Shown here piece after piece: positions 33,907 through 43,029 of a stretch of 64,000 nt of DNA (position 1 is its first letter; every line of letters begins with the position of its first letter). The stretch lies in NCBI GenBank assembly GCA_021371965.1, contig JAJFVE010000106.1:28754-92753 (forward strand), read 5' to 3'. The notes under the pieces are model-generated. The model did no database searches and was not told the DNA's origin. It worked only from the letters and a program-made list of their open reading frames with translations. Source of the stretch: Planctomycetaceae bacterium. Lineage in GTDB: Bacteria; Planctomycetota; Phycisphaerae; SM23-33. Position numbers and translations under genes: made by a program.

Positions 33907-35514
33907 ATGCCTCCTTCTTCGACCATGTTGAGTCCGCGGAAACAGCGTGGGAGGCGGCCTCTGCACACGGCAGAGCGCCCGGACAAGCCGCCCGTCCGCC
34001 GCCTGGAGAATCTGTCGAAGGTCCATGTTCACGATCTGGCCACGCAGGAGCGTTCGCTGTGGTGGCGATACAGTATCGCTTTGATCAGCGCGGCCGGGGC
34101 GATGGCGTTTCGGCTGCTGCTCAATCCGTGGCTGGGAAGCCACGCCCCGTATGTGGAGTGCATGGTGGCCGTCGCAGTGACGGTCTGGCTGGCGGGTTTC
34201 TGGCCTGCGATCGTGACGGCGGCGCTGGGGGTTCCGGTGGCCTTGATCTTCGTCATCTCCGAAAACGAGCCTTGGTTGGCCAAGGCGATCGGCGTGGGCG
34301 TCTATGCCCTGGCGATGCTGTCGCTGGCGCTTCTGGGAAAGAGCATGCGCACGGCCAGGCACGAGGCGCTGGAGGCCGCTGCCGACGCCCGGCGCGGACA
34401 GGAAGAGGCCGCCCGGGCCCGGCGGCAGTGGGAGCAGACCTTCGACACGGTTCCCGACCTGGTCGCGATCATGAACCCTTCTCACCAGATCGTGCTTGCC
34501 AACCGGGCGATGAGCGACCGCTTGAAAATTGACAAGTCCGCCTGCCCCGGACTGACGTGCTACCACGCGGTGCACGATCTGGACGCTCCGGTGCAGGCCT
34601 GCCCGCACGCACTGGCGATGGCCGACGGGCAGGAGCACGTGGCGGAGGTGTACGAGGAGCGGCTGGGCGGGTATTACCTTGTCAGCTGCACCCCGATGCG
34701 CAATGGCCAGGGGCTCATTACCGGCACGGTGCACGTCGCGCGGGACATTACAGCGATGAAGCGTTCGCAGGAGGCCCTGCAGCAAAGCGAGCAGCTCCTG
34801 CGAGCGCAAGCCAAAGAGCTGACTCGCTCGAATCAGGATTTGGAGCAATTCGCCCACACCGCAAGTCACGATCTCAAGGAGCCCCTGGGCGTCATCACGA
34901 TGTACCTGACGCTGCTGAAGAGGAAGCATGGGGCCGCTCTGGATGAGCAGGCCAGTCAGTTCGTCGCTCATGCCATGGACGCGGTGGGGCGCATGGGCTG
35001 CCTGATCAACGATCTGCTGGCGTATTCGCGCGTGGGGCACAAGACCGAGGGCTTCAGGCCCGTCGACGTGCAAGAGGTGCTGGACTACGCACTGAGCAAC
35101 CTCAAGGCCCGTATCGATGGCAGCGGCGCGGTCATCACTCATGACCCGCTCCCGGATATCGAGGCCGAAAGACTGCTCCTGACGCAACTGCTCCAGAACC
35201 TCATCAGCAATGCCATCAAATATCGCTCGCCGCAGGTCCGCCCCGAAATCCACGTCGGCGCCAGCCGCGAGCAAGGCCAGTGGGTGTTCTCCGTGCGTGA
35301 CAACGGCGTCGGTATCGCCGCGGCCGACCACGAGCGGATCTTCGCCGTCTTCCAGCGGGCGCACCAGATGGCCGACGCCGTCGAGGGCACGGGGATCGGT
35401 CTGGCGATCTGCAAGAAGATCGTCGACTACCATGGCGGGCGCATCTGGGTGCAGTCGCAGCCGGGACAGGGCAGCACGTTCTTCTTCACGATTCCCGACT
35501 CTGCCCAGCGCTGA
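33907..35514 (+). CDS. Membrane sensor histidine kinase with PAS domain (copy 2, tandem paralog)
   Basis: 535 residues from ATG 33907 (GTG 33901 is also possible; no clear ribosome-binding site). It has the same order as copy 1: four membrane segments (about 50-145), PAS (about 180-285), HisKA FAHTASHDLKEPLG with His321, and HATPase LISNAIKY, DNGVGI, GTGIGLAICKKIV. The C-terminal 20 residues and their DNA are nearly identical to copy 1, while the N-terminal 50 residues and the membrane loops differ. Both copies keep all catalytic residues. No regulator gene follows; the downstream gene is on the opposite strand. Confidence 0.92.
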   Translation: MPPSSTMLSPRKQRGRRPLHTAERPDKPPVRRLENLSKVHVHDLATQERSLWWRYSIALISAAGAMAFRLLLNPWLGSHAPYVECMVAVAVTVWLAGFWPAIVTAALGVPVALIFVISENEPWLAKAIGVGVYALAMLSLALLGKSMRTARHEALEAAADARRGQEEAARARRQWEQTFDTVPDLVAIMNPSHQIVLANRAMSDRLKIDKSACPGLTCYHAVHDLDAPVQACPHALAMADGQEHVAEVYEERLGGYYLVSCTPMRNGQGLITGTVHVARDITAMKRSQEALQQSEQLLRAQAKELTRSNQDLEQFAHTASHDLKEPLGVITMYLTLLKRKHGAALDEQASQFVAHAMDAVGRMGCLINDLLAYSRVGHKTEGFRPVDVQEVLDYALSNLKARIDGSGAVITHDPLPDIEAERLLLTQLLQNLISNAIKYRSPQVRPEIHVGASREQGQWVFSVRDNGVGIAAADHERIFAVFQRAHQMADAVEGTGIGLAICKKIVDYHGGRIWVQSQPGQGSTFFFTIPDSAQR

Positions 35515-35520
35515 TGGGCC

Positions 35521-35883
35521 TCAGCCGCGATACCACGCGATGGCATGCGCGACGGCCCAGAGTGCCAGGCAGACGCCCGCCAGAATCATGAGATACTTCT
35601 TCCAGTTCGCGGGGCGTCCGTCGGCGGTGCGGCCATGCATCTTCATGATGTCCACCCGCTTCAACCAGGCCATGATTCCTGCAACGATCCAGAATATGGC
35701 GTCGGCGCTGGACAGGCCTTGATCCTGGGCGATCTCGACAAAGCAGATGGCCAACGCCGCCGGACCGGCAAGCATCCACGCCAGGCGGATCAGGCAGCCG
35801 GCGCCGCCGACTTCGACGGAGGATGTGACAGGGGATACGGCAGGCGATGCGGCGGGCTGGGAACTTTTGGGACGTTCGGGCAT
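35521..35883 (-). CDS. Small membrane protein of unknown function
   Basis: 120 residues from the ATG at 35883, with GGAG about 7 nt upstream. A Ser/Pro-rich head (about 30 residues) precedes three hydrophobic segments (CLIRLAWMLAGPAALAICFV, ADAIFWIVAGIMAWLKRV and YLMILAGVCLALWAVAHAIAW) and a short charged loop MKMHGRTADGRPANWKK. I do not recognise a family. It is convergent with the sensor kinase gene, whose stop lies 6 nt away. Confidence 0.65.
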   Translation of the reverse strand: MPERPKSSQPAASPAVSPVTSSVEVGGAGCLIRLAWMLAGPAALAICFVEIAQDQGLSSADAIFWIVAGIMAWLKRVDIMKMHGRTADGRPANWKKYLMILAGVCLALWAVAHAIAWYRG

Positions 35884-36031
35884 GATATCGCTCCGGAAAA
35901 CATTGTTTCCCGGACGGTGGCCCGACCGCCCGCTAAGCCTGCGGCGGCCCTTGCCGCCGCACCCTTTGTGAATCCTCAGATCATCATAGACGCCCACAAC
36001 CTTTTGTGAAACGTCAAATTATTGTAGACCG

Positions 36032-37624
36032 TCAGTTCTCCGGCTTCTCCGCAACGGGCAGCTTGCCGATCTTGTCGCGGTCAGCCTTAGCCTTGGCGTT
36101 GAGGCCGAGTTTTTCGTAGGCCTCGGCGCGTTCAAAATGGGCTGCGTCGTGCAGGCCTCCGCTGTGCTGGGAGACGACGGCCGTGAAATCCTTGACCGCT
36201 TCCTTATACTTCTTTGCCCGCAGCAGGGAGGCTCCCCGCAGGAGGTAGAGCGTATAGTCCCCGGGGGTCAGGCGGATCATGTCGGTGTAGGTTTCGGCGG
36301 CGCCGGCGTAATCGCCGGTATCGAACTGCAGGCTGACCAGGCTCTCCTTGCAGATACGGTCCTGCGGCCATGTGCTGCAGGCACGTTTCAGCAGCGCGAT
36401 GGCTTGAGGCTTCTTGCCTGCTGCTACCAAGGCGCTGGCGCGGGCGGGCAGGCCCTGCAGACCCGCCGGGGCGACCAGTTGGCTCAACAGCAAACGCACA
36501 TCGTCCGGAAATACACGTTTGTACGTGATGGGCGTCCAAGGATGTGCCGCCGTCATCACGTCGGAATACGGCTTATCCGGATACCACGCCGGGTGCGGCA
36601 GGCCGAGCATGTGCCCGATCTCGTGGGCAACGGTGGACGCGGCGGTCTTGTCGGTGAGTTCCAGCCCGCGCGCGGTGAGGATGGCCCAGTTGAGCGTGTC
36701 GCCCATCCGGGCGTCAGCGGGGCGGTAGTGATCCCAGATGCTGACGGAATTACACGCCGTCAGGTCTTCACTCTTGGCGACGAACTGGCACCGCACGTGC
36801 AAGTCGATCCCACTGCGGCGATAGCACGCCTCCACCAGCCCCAGAATATCCGCCAGGCGCTGCTCGACCTTCTGGCGGTTGGCTCGCCGCCCGGCATAGA
36901 AGACGGAGATGTCCACAGACAGGCCGGCGCGGCCGTTTTTCTTGGTCAGCGAGTAGTTGACCCGCCGGTATCCGGGATAGGTGGTGGGGCCAGAATCGTA
37001 TGCCACGGTGACGTGGGTTCCATCGGGCACCTTGGCCAGGGCGGTGGGGATCCACGCATCGAACTTGCGGAAACTCTCGTACAGCGACTGGCAGCGGGCG
37101 GCGGCCGCCGGCGCTTCGGGATCTTTGGGATCGCCCTTGGCGGTGCGCAGGTAGGCCTCGGCGGCCTTGTCGAACTGAAGCAGGCCTTCGTAGCTTTCAG
37201 CCATGCTTTCATCGACGAGCACCAGGTCGCGTCTCGAGGGCTGCTTGAAGTTTTCAATGATCTTTCGCTCGCGCAGCAGCGACTTGAGCCCTTCGGCGTA
37301 TTGCCCCGTGAGGTTCTGATAAACGCCCAGACCGAGATTGAACGCGCTGTTGCCGGGAAAGTCCCGGGTCCCCTGGGCATAGAGGCGGATGGCGGCATTC
37401 ATTTCCTGGGCGGCGTGGACGTAATCGAGCGACTGATATCGCTCGTTGTAGGCGTTGTGATGGGCGATGGCCTTGTCCAGCAGAGCCTGCGGGCCTGTGG
37501 CCCCGGCCGGAGCCGACTGCGCGCGGGCCTGGATCGCGATGGCGAGCAGGCAGACCGCCGAGACCAGGAAGCCGCGCCGGCGGTGCGGTGCGTTTTCAGC
37601 GGTAAACATTGGTTCGCAGACCAT
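36032..37624 (-). CDS. Secreted TPR protein with metzincin-type zinc protease domain
   Basis: 530 residues. The signal peptide (FLVSAVCLLAIAIQARAQ) is preceded by RRR. Helical repeat-like text at about 45-190 suggests TPRs. The middle holds AHEIGHMLGLPH, the HExxHxxGxxH zinc site of metzincins (His334, His338, His344), followed by YSDVM as Met-turn, in the style of matrixins. After about residue 390, further TPR-like units (ALVAAGKKPQAIALLKRAC, YLLRGASLLRAKKYKEAVKD) end the protein. It could be a secreted matrixin-like endopeptidase whose TPRs bind partners. The ATG at 37624 overlaps the upstream gene by 29 nt (alternative 37609), so the two are coupled. Confidence 0.82.
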   Translation of the reverse strand: MVCEPMFTAENAPHRRRGFLVSAVCLLAIAIQARAQSAPAGATGPQALLDKAIAHHNAYNERYQSLDYVHAAQEMNAAIRLYAQGTRDFPGNSAFNLGLGVYQNLTGQYAEGLKSLLRERKIIENFKQPSRRDLVLVDESMAESYEGLLQFDKAAEAYLRTAKGDPKDPEAPAAAARCQSLYESFRKFDAWIPTALAKVPDGTHVTVAYDSGPTTYPGYRRVNYSLTKKNGRAGLSVDISVFYAGRRANRQKVEQRLADILGLVEACYRRSGIDLHVRCQFVAKSEDLTACNSVSIWDHYRPADARMGDTLNWAILTARGLELTDKTAASTVAHEIGHMLGLPHPAWYPDKPYSDVMTAAHPWTPITYKRVFPDDVRLLLSQLVAPAGLQGLPARASALVAAGKKPQAIALLKRACSTWPQDRICKESLVSLQFDTGDYAGAAETYTDMIRLTPGDYTLYLLRGASLLRAKKYKEAVKDFTAVVSQHSGGLHDAAHFERAEAYEKLGLNAKAKADRDKIGKLPVAEKPEN

Positions 37625-38144
37625 CTCGCAACGTTGGCCCGTAGCGGTCCATGCGGGCCCGCTCCACCAGCAACCAGACCAGGAAGGTCACCCACACCAG
37701 AACCGCCACGGCCAGCAGCACCGGCAGCGACAGCGCGTTGGCAAGGTCCCACGCGCTCTGCGCGGCGGCCTGCGGCGCTGGAATCATGGCACGACATGCC
37801 ACCCCGGCCAGTATCGCCGCGCCGGCGGCGACGAGGATCTGGCAGGCCGTCGACATCCACGCCCATGTGATGCTGCATCGCTGGCGGCTGGCGCGAACCA
37901 CCAGCGCCAGCGAAACGCACAGCCAGACCAGCCCCGCCAGATTCATTCCCAGGGCGGCGTCGACGAAGATCGCTCTGCCGGCGATGACAGCGGAAGGAAG
38001 GTTTTGACCCTGGGCGGCCGAGACCGTCGCGAGCATCCATCGTCCGACGCCGGTGGCCGCGGCCCATGCCAAGTAGGCGAACCCGGCGAAGGACAGCGCC
38101 AAGGCCACGTCAAAGCGGGTTGTGCGGCGCAAACGACCAAGCAT
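37596..38144 (-). CDS. Hypothetical four-helix membrane protein
   Basis: 182 residues with four hydrophobic segments (VALALSFAGFAYLAWAAATG, LGMNLAGLVWLCVSLALVV, ACQILVAAGAAILAGVAC, LPVLLAVAVLVWVTFLVWLL). No family is recognised. Its promoter places transcription at the start codon. Its 3' end overlaps the start of the metzincin-TPR gene, so it may be an accessory membrane partner of that protease (inference from context). Confidence 0.65.
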   Translation of the reverse strand: MLGRLRRTTRFDVALALSFAGFAYLAWAAATGVGRWMLATVSAAQGQNLPSAVIAGRAIFVDAALGMNLAGLVWLCVSLALVVRASRQRCSITWAWMSTACQILVAAGAAILAGVACRAMIPAPQAAAQSAWDLANALSLPVLLAVAVLVWVTFLVWLLVERARMDRYGPTLRDGLRTNVYR

Positions 38145-38150
38145 GCTCTC

Positions 38151-38179
38151 ATTACACCAAGGCGACGCCGTTGCGTCAA
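38151..38179 (-). promoter_or_regulatory. Leaderless-type promoter (TTGACG-17-TGTAAT)
   Basis: On the minus strand, -35 TTGACG (38179-38174), a 17-nt spacer and -10 TGTAAT (38156-38151). The -10 ends 6 nt before the ATG at 38144. This is one of the two best-formed promoters in the window. Confidence 0.7.
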
Positions 38180-38350
38180 AGGCAAAGTCATGCCTGAGGA
38201 GATACTGCCTGTAACCTGTGACGACACGAGCCTACTATTTAAGTAGAGTGCAATAGGGGCCGGGATATTGCGTTTCGCCTCCAATGGGTCCGAAAGACCG
38301 ACTACGTGCGTGGACGGCTTCGGACGGTGCAAACGTGAAAGGGTCGTACC

Positions 38351-38713
38351 GTGAAGAAGATTGCTTTGATGTTGGTGGCAGGCCTGGTTCTGACCGGCTT
38401 CGTCGTATCCCAGGCGATGGCGCAGGAAGGCGAGAAGCCCGCCAAGAAGAGGGGCATGGGTTTGCGCGGCGAGGTCGTCAAGGTCGAAGACAAAGCCCTG
38501 ACGATCAAGGATAAAGCCGGCAAGGAAACCGTCGTGACCACCGACGAAAAGACCGTCGTGACGATTGATCGCAAGGAAGCCAAACTGGCCGACCTCAAGC
38601 CCGGCATGCGCGTCATGATCACTCCCGCCACCGGCGTGGCTGCGAAGATCATGGTCCACACGCCAAAGCCCAAGGTCGAACCCAAGCCGGAAGAGAAACC
38701 GGCCGAGCAATAA
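38351..38713 (+). CDS. Small exported protein with beta-rich (DUF5666-like) domain
   Basis: 120 residues from a GTG at 38351, with AAAGGG about 7 nt upstream. The signal peptide is MKKIALMLVAGLVLTGFVVSQAMA. The mature part is Lys-rich, with strands GEVVKVEDKALTIKDKAG, ETVVTTDEKTVVTIDRKEA, LADLKPGMRVMITP, which resembles the small OB-like DUF5666 module. A Pro/Glu/Lys tail (KPKVEPKPEEKPAE) follows. It has its own strong terminator. Function unknown; it is probably an abundant periplasmic protein. Confidence 0.78.
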   Translation: MKKIALMLVAGLVLTGFVVSQAMAQEGEKPAKKRGMGLRGEVVKVEDKALTIKDKAGKETVVTTDEKTVVTIDRKEAKLADLKPGMRVMITPATGVAAKIMVHTPKPKVEPKPEEKPAEQ

Positions 38714-38730
38714 GCTCCGATTGATCCGAT

Positions 38731-38767
38731 AATGCCCGCATGCCAACCGCCTGCGGGCATTTTTTTT
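38731..38767 (+). terminator. Strong intrinsic terminator
   Basis: The stem AATGCCCGCA/TGCGGGCATT (38731-38740 with 38752-38761) is followed directly by T8. It ends the small exported-protein gene and lies just before the AI-2E-family gene. Confidence 0.93.
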
Positions 38768-38794
38768 GAGCTAAGATTAATGGGGAGGCTGGGG

Positions 38795-40588
38795 ATGGCA
38801 AGACGCGCTACCGAGGGGATGGGCTGGCGATTCACGGCGATTGCCTCAGCATGCATCGTCATCGCCGCGCTTTACTTTGCCCGCACCATCATGATCCCCC
38901 TGGCCTTGGCGATTCTTCTGGGGTTCCTGCTGGCCCCGGTGGCCGACCGACTGGAACGATGGCTGGGCCGCGTCGTGGCGGTCCTGGTCACCGTGATCCT
39001 TGCCCTGGGCCTGGTGGGGGCGCTGGCCTGGGGGCTGGTGAGCCAGGTCGTGCAGTTAACCAAACAGTTGCCCGCCTACCAGGGTGAAATCCAGGCCAAG
39101 ATCGCCGCCCTGGGCGGTTCGGGCAGCGAGTTTCAGCGTGCGGCCCGGCAGTTAGAAAAGGCCGTCAGCGAAGGCACGCGTCAAAGCACCAGCGCGCCCA
39201 CGCCGGACGTCTTCCAGCCGACGCCACAGAGCCCGCTGCCGGTGCGGGTCTACCCGCCGCCGGGCTCGTCGCTCAACGACGCCATCGAGGTGCTGGCGGC
39301 CTCGCTGGGCTCGCTCGTCTATGTCGGCATGGTGCTGGTGCTGGTGTTCTTCATGCTCCTGGCGCGGGCCGACTTGCAGGATCGCGTGCTGCACCTGATC
39401 AGTCCGGGACGCCCCGCGGTGGCCTTGCGGGCTTTGAACGAAGGCGGCCGCCGGATCAGCCGCTACCTGCTGAGCCAGTTCATCATCAACGCCGGTTATG
39501 CGGCTGCGGTGATGCTGGGCCTGTGGCTGATCGGCCTGACCCTGGGTCGCGAGTCGGGCGGGTTCCCCAACGTCCTGCTGTGGGGGCTCATCTGCGGCGT
39601 GACGCGGTTCGTGCCGTACCTGGGCCCGTGGATCGGCGCGGCGTTTCCGCTGCTGATCGCCTTTGGAATCTTCCCCCATTACAGCGTCTTCCTGGCGACC
39701 GCGGCGCTGATTGCGACGCTGGAGATCACCATCAGCCAGTTCGTCGAGCCGCTGGTCTACGGCGGCATGACGGGCCTGTCCCCGCTGGCGGTGCTGCTGG
39801 CGGCGGTATTCTGGACCACCGTCTGGGGACCGGCCGGCCTGCTGCTGTCGACGCCGCTGACGGTCGTGCTGGTGGTGGCCGGCAAGTACGTTCCCGCCCT
39901 GAAGTTCATGGACGTGCTGCTGGGCGACAAGCCGGTGCTGCTGCTGGCCGATCGCATCTACCAGCGGCTGGTCGCTTACGACCAGGAAGAAGCGGCCCTG
40001 CTGGCTGAGGGTGCGATCGAGGATCAATCCCTCGAAGACCTGTACGATCAGACGCTGATGGCGGTGCTGTCGATGGTGCAGCGGGACGTTCAGAACGGGC
40101 GGCTGGACAAATCCGAGCACGAGTTCATCCTGCAGGCGCTGAACGACATCGTCGAGGATCTCGGCGAGGCCAACCATGCGTCGCGTCAGTCGCTCCCGGC
40201 ACAGGGCAAGGGGGCGTCGGTGTTGTGCATCCCCGCCGGCGACGGAATCGATCGCATCGCCTGCCGAATGCTGGCGCAACTGCTTGAGACGCGCGGTCAC
40301 GTGCCCTTCTCGACCCGCGGCGACCTGACCGCCCAGCAGTTTGCCACGATTGTTGAGCGGCGCCGGCCCGAGGTAGTAGTGGCCGGCTCGGTGGCCCCGG
40401 GCGCCGTGGCGCGCGTGCGGCGGCTGGTGAGGCTCCTGCCGGGCGGCGAATTGCAGGCGCCCATCATTGCGGCGGCGTGGAAGCTGTCCGAGCCGCCCGA
40501 CCGCGGGCGACGGCAATTGGCGTCGCCGAAAACCGCCGCGGTGGTGACCACGCTCTCGCAGGCGCTGGACGAGGTGGGCCGGCTGTGA
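38795..40588 (+). CDS. AI-2E-family (PerM-like) transporter with extra C-terminal alpha/beta domain
   Basis: 597 residues from ATG 38795 (GGGGAGG 6 nt upstream). The N-terminal 360 residues show the family layout: paired helices at the start (ALYFARTIMIPLALAILLGFLLAPVADRLER), a periplasmic stretch with a Pro/Ser-rich insert, YVGMVLVLVFFMLLARADLQDRV, GGRRISRYLLSQFIINAGYA, RFVPYLGPWIGAAFP and QFVEPLVYGGMTGLSPLAVLLAAVFW. After about residue 375 comes a cytoplasmic helical part and then an alpha/beta domain (SVLCIPAGDGIDRIACRMLAQLLETRGH) like a B12-binding or Rossmann-type fold, but without the DxHxxG cobalamin ligand. The substrate of such fusions is unknown; AI-2 transport should not be assumed. 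Confidence 0.85.
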   Translation: MARRATEGMGWRFTAIASACIVIAALYFARTIMIPLALAILLGFLLAPVADRLERWLGRVVAVLVTVILALGLVGALAWGLVSQVVQLTKQLPAYQGEIQAKIAALGGSGSEFQRAARQLEKAVSEGTRQSTSAPTPDVFQPTPQSPLPVRVYPPPGSSLNDAIEVLAASLGSLVYVGMVLVLVFFMLLARADLQDRVLHLISPGRPAVALRALNEGGRRISRYLLSQFIINAGYAAAVMLGLWLIGLTLGRESGGFPNVLLWGLICGVTRFVPYLGPWIGAAFPLLIAFGIFPHYSVFLATAALIATLEITISQFVEPLVYGGMTGLSPLAVLLAAVFWTTVWGPAGLLLSTPLTVVLVVAGKYVPALKFMDVLLGDKPVLLLADRIYQRLVAYDQEEAALLAEGAIEDQSLEDLYDQTLMAVLSMVQRDVQNGRLDKSEHEFILQALNDIVEDLGEANHASRQSLPAQGKGASVLCIPAGDGIDRIACRMLAQLLETRGHVPFSTRGDLTAQQFATIVERRRPEVVVAGSVAPGAVARVRRLVRLLPGGELQAPIIAAAWKLSEPPDRGRRQLASPKTAAVVTTLSQALDEVGRL

Positions 40589-42259
40589 TCAGGGCTGGCG
40601 CAGGAAGATCTTGGCGGCCCATGTTTCGATCTCAACCTCCATGGACCCGCCGCGATCCTGGGTCTGGTCGCTGAAGAACTCCAGCCACTTTCCCGAGCTG
40701 GGGAATGGGACCTGCACCCGCTGGGGGTGGGGGGAGAAGTTTGCCGCGACGACCACCTCGTCGCCGGCGCCGTTCCAGCGGTGATAGACAACGCACTTGC
40801 GGTCGGGCAGAATCGAGTCCAGGGCGATGTTCGTCGTGCGCAGCGAGCCTCGCGTCCGCCGCAGCCAGGCCATCCGCGTGTAGTGATCCCTCAGGCCGTT
40901 GCCGCCGGGGTACTGGAGCTTTTCCCACTCTATGTAGTTGTGATCCATGTTTATGGGCTTGTCTTCGCCCCACATCTGCCCCTGGTAGAGCATCGGCTCG
41001 CCCACGGCCGTGTACAGGATCGTCGCCCCCAGGGCGCTCTTGCGGCGGGCGGTTTCCTCGTCGAAGCCGCACCGCTCGATTTCCAGCACGATGCGCTCTT
41101 CGTCGTGGCTCTCCAGGTAATTGACCATGCACGTGGGCTTGCGGCCGTAGCCTTCGCCGGCGGGGTCAAGCACGCGGATGGCCGCGTCGAAGTCTTCCCA
41201 TCGGTACTGATCGAATTCTTTCTGGCAGAGCAGGGCCTTCATCGCCCGGCTGAAGCGCCGGTGCCAAGCGCCGTCCATTCCGGCGTCGATGAGCAATTCC
41301 GGGGCCTCTGGAAGATGCTCGCCGATCAGATATGCCTCGGGATGGACCTCCCGGGCCGCGCGGACGAGGGTGGGAATGCCGTGACCGTCATGCGTGACGC
41401 CGGTGTACTTGATGAAGTCGAACCGGAACCCGTGAATGTGGAAATCCCGCTGCCAGTACGCCAGCACGTCGCGGGCGTACGCGCGGGCGGCGGGCTTGGA
41501 GTAATCCAGCGTCGGCAGACCGTACTCATTGGGGCCGGCGGGGCTTTGACCGTACCACGGACTCTGGTCGTACGGATACATCTGGTTGAAGGGATGCTCG
41601 GGACCGGTGTGCGCCAGCACCATGTCCAGGATAACGCCGATGCCGTGGCCGTGACACTCGTCGATCAGCCATCGCAGTTCGTTGGGCGTCCCGTAGGCAT
41701 CGTTGGGGGCGAAGAGGTACGTCGGCGCATATCCCCAGCCGGCCGTCTCATGCACGCCGAAGATCGGCATCAACTCGACGGCATTGAAACCGCTGTCGCG
41801 GATGTAGGGCAGCCGCTCGACGGCCACGCGAAAGTTGCGCTGCGGCGTGAAGTCGGCGATGTGCATTTCCGTGATGACCAGGTCCTCGAATTTGGGCCTC
41901 GCCCAGTCGTCGTGGTGCCACACATACGGATCTTCGAGGGGCCTCACGACGGCCTTTCGAGGCGCGTCGCCGGGGTCCTGCTCGATGTATCGCGCATAAG
42001 GGTCGCAGATGACAAGCTCATCGTCGATCAGGAACTGGTAGGCAAAGGCCCCGCGAGGCAGTTCCCGCTCGGTGGTCCACAGCCCGCCGTCGACCTCATG
42101 CATCGGGTCTGCATGACCGTCCCAATCGTTGAAATCGCCGATCAGGTGAACCGATCTCTTCTGCGGCGCGTACAGGGTAAACGTAACCCTGCCGTCATTG
42201 TCGACGGCGCCAGGAAACGGAAGCCAGGGCGCTTGCACCGCCTGCGAATCGTTAGCCAT
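40589..42259 (-). CDS. GH13 alpha-amylase-family enzyme with N-terminal CBM48-like domain
   Basis: 556 residues from ATG 42259 (GAGGGGG upstream; a TATAAT-like box lies at 42287-42282). Residues about 15-110 form a CBM48/glycogen-branching-type domain (FTLYAPQKRSVHLIGDFNDW). The TIM barrel has all four conserved regions: DMVLAH (D212-H217), GFRFDFIKY (nucleophile D281), LIGEHL (acid/base E314) and ESHDEE (H385, D386). The YIRDSGFNAVELMPIFG and GWGYAPTYLFAP text resembles glycogen branching enzyme and maltooligosyl-trehalose trehalohydrolase, so a glycogen-branching or debranching-like activity in the cytoplasm is most likely. It is divergent from the flavoprotein gene. Confidence 0.88.
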   Translation of the reverse strand: MANDSQAVQAPWLPFPGAVDNDGRVTFTLYAPQKRSVHLIGDFNDWDGHADPMHEVDGGLWTTERELPRGAFAYQFLIDDELVICDPYARYIEQDPGDAPRKAVVRPLEDPYVWHHDDWARPKFEDLVITEMHIADFTPQRNFRVAVERLPYIRDSGFNAVELMPIFGVHETAGWGYAPTYLFAPNDAYGTPNELRWLIDECHGHGIGVILDMVLAHTGPEHPFNQMYPYDQSPWYGQSPAGPNEYGLPTLDYSKPAARAYARDVLAYWQRDFHIHGFRFDFIKYTGVTHDGHGIPTLVRAAREVHPEAYLIGEHLPEAPELLIDAGMDGAWHRRFSRAMKALLCQKEFDQYRWEDFDAAIRVLDPAGEGYGRKPTCMVNYLESHDEERIVLEIERCGFDEETARRKSALGATILYTAVGEPMLYQGQMWGEDKPINMDHNYIEWEKLQYPGGNGLRDHYTRMAWLRRTRGSLRTTNIALDSILPDRKCVVYHRWNGAGDEVVVAANFSPHPQRVQVPFPSSGKWLEFFSDQTQDRGGSMEVEIETWAAKIFLRQP

Positions 42260-42416
42260 GTAATCCCCCCTCTCTCTGATAATTATATGACCTGTCGCGG
42301 GCGTCCTGCGGGCGACACAAAGCCCAGGCGGTCGCGATTCCCATCGCCGAATCGTGTTTTTCATTTGCGAAGCAGGGGCGGCTGATTTCCAATCTTCTCT
42401 TTCAGGAGAATAGACC

Positions 42417-42992
42417 ATGAAAGTGATCGCGTTCAATGGCAGTCCGCGCAAGGACGGCAACACGGCGGCCTTGATTGCCAAGGTGTTCGAGGCTCTGGCG
42501 GAGGAAGGCATCGAGACGCAGATGATCCAGCTCGGCGGCAATGCCGTCCGCGGGTGCATCGCGTGCTACCAGTGCTTCGACAAGAAGGACTGCCTCTGCT
42601 CGCAGAAGAACGACATGATCAACGATTGCATCGCGGCCATGCGCGGCGCCGACGCGATCATTCTGGGCTCGCCGACGTACTTCGGCGACCTCACGCCCGA
42701 GCTCAAGGCGCTGATCGACCGCTCGGGCCTGGTGTCGCGCGCCAACGGCAACTTCCTTCGCCGCAAAGTCGGCGCCGCGGTGGTGGCCGTCCGCCGCGCC
42801 GGAGCGCTCCACGCTTTTGACAGCATCAACCATTTCTTCCTCATCGGCGAGATGATCGTGCCCGGCTCGACGTACTGGAACATCTCCATTGGGCGCAACA
42901 AGGGCGAGGTCGCCGGCGACGAGGAAGGCATGGCGACGATGAAGGCTCTGGGGCAGAACATCGCCTGGCTGCTGAAAAAGACGGCGCAGTAG
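42417..42992 (+). CDS. NADPH-dependent FMN reductase / iron-sulfur flavoprotein family
   Basis: 191 residues, AGGAG about 9 nt upstream. The flavodoxin-like fold has the FMN phosphate loop [12 protein letters not shown], and [19 protein letters not shown] near residue 84. Between them [15 protein letters not shown] supplies four cysteines arranged like the compact cluster motif of iron-sulfur flavoproteins (Isf) of anaerobes. Such proteins pass electrons from NADPH or ferredoxin and are linked to redox-stress defence. The adjacent hemerythrin and Fur-family genes make an oxygen or redox theme plausible (inference). Divergent from the GH13 gene. Confidence 0.9.
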   Translation: MKVIAFNGSPRKDGNTAALIAKVFEALAEEGIETQMIQLGGNAVRGCIACYQCFDKKDCLCSQKNDMINDCIAAMRGADAIILGSPTYFGDLTPELKALIDRSGLVSRANGNFLRRKVGAAVVAVRRAGALHAFDSINHFFLIGEMIVPGSTYWNISIGRNKGEVAGDEEGMATMKALGQNIAWLLKKTAQ

Positions 42993-43029
42993 ATCGTGGA
43001 GAGGGCTGCCGGGCCGCAAGCGGTCGCGG

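Noticed and set aside
42260..42559. N-terminal extension of the GH13 gene over 100 codons
   Set aside because: It would run antisense over the start of the flavoprotein gene; the ATG at 42259 has a good ribosome-binding site and precedes the CBM48-like domain.
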